Source: Enterococcus durans NBRC 100479 = LMG 10746 (GTDB lineage: Bacteria; Bacillota; Bacilli; Lactobacillales; Enterococcaceae). Taken from it: 64,000 nt of DNA. The position numbers and the translations under genes are program-made. The stretch covers positions 1 through 64,000 of the forward strand of contig NZ_BCQB01000009.1 in assembly GCF_001544215.1 (NCBI RefSeq), in the 5' to 3' direction. Positions within the stretch are counted from its first letter, which is position 1. Each line of letters opens with the position of its first letter. Below the pieces are notes generated by a model. The model was given only the letters and a program-made list of their open reading frames with translations. It made no database searches and was not told the DNA's origin. Positions 63,448-64,000 of the stretch are shown in pieces.

Positions 63448-63608
63448 CCTACTTACCTCCTTACATTCTAAAAAAAACTCTGTATAGATACTTTAATAGT
63501 ACCATTTTATAGAAAAAATTGTTACAACGGGCATCTTCTCCTATGTAAAATTCATTTTGTTTTGCTGTACGTTCAGTTCTCTTGACTTGCTACAAGGTAA
63601 AAGTAAAA

Positions 63609-63638
63609 CGAAAGAGCGGGAGTTGTCCCACTCTTTCG
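63609..63638. terminator. terminator of the 63-residue gene
   Basis: CGAAAGAGCGGGA and TCCCACTCTTTCG pair with a short loop directly downstream of the minus-strand gene at 63654. A/T flanks on both sides. Confidence 0.7.
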
Positions 63639-63653
63639 CACTAATGAAAGTTT

Positions 63654-63845
63654 TTATTTATTAGGCAGATCTCTGGTTGTGAAGTGGATACGCTGATTCT
63701 CATCACGAGTTAAAAGTGTTTCTTCATTCAAGTAAGAAAATTTCAATTCTTCTAAATCAGTATTTTCTAGCATTTTTTCATAACCGGTAAAAATAGAACG
63801 AATATATTGTTTATACGCGTTTTTCTTTTTCTGTCTTTTTTTCAT
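63654..63845 (-). CDS. small basic protein of unknown function
   Basis: 63 residues with GGAAGGTG before the ATG. A very basic start MKKRQKKKNAYKQYIRSIFT is followed by an amphipathic helix and a C-terminus RIHFTTRDLPNK. No membrane helix. It has its own terminator and stands alone. Not recognised. Confidence 0.6.
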   Translation of the reverse strand: MKKRQKKKNAYKQYIRSIFTGYEKMLENTDLEELKFSYLNEETLLTRDENQRIHFTTRDLPNK

Positions 63846-63989
63846 GTGACACCTTCCTTATCACTCACTATCATACCAATGAATGTTTTACTAGACAAGC
63901 AAGTTTTTGCTAAATTAGGCATACTTTTCGCAAGTTGCCCTTTGGTAGTTGACGAAATCGAAAAAAAATGAAAAAATGCTTTAGTACTT

Positions 63990-64000
63990 AAGGAGGGAAA
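63990..64000 (+). promoter_or_regulatory. ribosome binding site of a gene beyond the right edge
   Basis: The window ends in AAGGAGGGAAA, a near-perfect ribosome binding site on the plus strand. A start codon is expected within a few bases of the edge. Confidence 0.55.

Noticed and set aside
1-64000. CRISPR arrays, tRNA or rRNA genes, intact insertion sequences
   Set aside because: No regularly spaced direct repeats, no tRNA cloverleaf with CCA-end context, no rRNA sequence and no transposase frame were recognised on reading both strands.

Overview
The window looks like chromosome of a low-GC Gram-positive coccus, almost certainly Enterococcus faecium or a close relative. The main reasons are a three-pilin plus class C sortase locus that reads as ebpABC-srtC (empABC in some E. 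faecium papers) with a divergent ebpR regulator, lactate dehydrogenase, a CiaRH-type two-component system, a heme-efflux HrtBA pair, strong AGGAGG ribosome binding sites, and a dispersed repeat of about 170 bp that resembles the EFAR class known from enterococci. This assignment is inference from gene content; no database search was run.

Layout. 1-3.2 kb: ldh flanked by small membrane and charged proteins of unknown function. 4-7.3 kb: a Gfo/Idh/MocA oxidoreductase divergent from an RpiR-type regulator, an SGNH esterase and an ASCH protein. 7.3-17.1 kb: the pilus locus, where the tip adhesin gene ebpA and the regulator gene ebpR are each broken by one base missing from an A/T homopolymer. 17.2-21.9 kb: hrtB-hrtA-tetR with two perfect operator palindromes, then a CiaRH-like pair. 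22-25.8 kb: a tyrosine-recombinase-fold protein without its catalytic residues, an ArsD-like protein without its cysteines, and an orphan acyl-adenylate ligase. 25.8-29.5 kb: two tandem paralogues of unknown family with an internally duplicated LCGT-PFT module. 29.8-31.7 kb: pyridoxine kinase, ECF S component and UPF0340 protein. 32-35.8 kb: TetR/NmrA pair, a DUF2087-type regulator and a GNAT gene interrupted by the 170-bp repeat. 35.9-42.1 kb: alpha-glucosidase, MFS transporter, FAD-dependent oxidoreductase and AraC regulator. 42.4-45.2 kb: a MoxR-like ATPase fused to a VWA domain with a small partner behind tandem palindromes. 45.5-53.5 kb: a complete type III Wadjet (jetABCD) anti-plasmid system. 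53.5-55.1 kb: decayed gene fragments. 55.2-64 kb: DegV, a MurJ/SpoVB-like flippase, azlCD (azlC frameshifted), a CDF transporter, an ECF S component with a DUF4430 lipoprotein, and unknown proteins.

The strongest known defence system is the condensin-like Wadjet cluster. The least explained material is the paralogue pair at 25.8-29.5 kb, the pseudo-recombinase at 22.2 kb, the MoxR-VWA cluster beside Wadjet, and the small-protein clusters around ldh. Four genes carry single-base homopolymer indels. This is either a sequencing or assembly artefact or real slippage; raw reads would decide, and it matters because two of the four hits would switch the pilus off.
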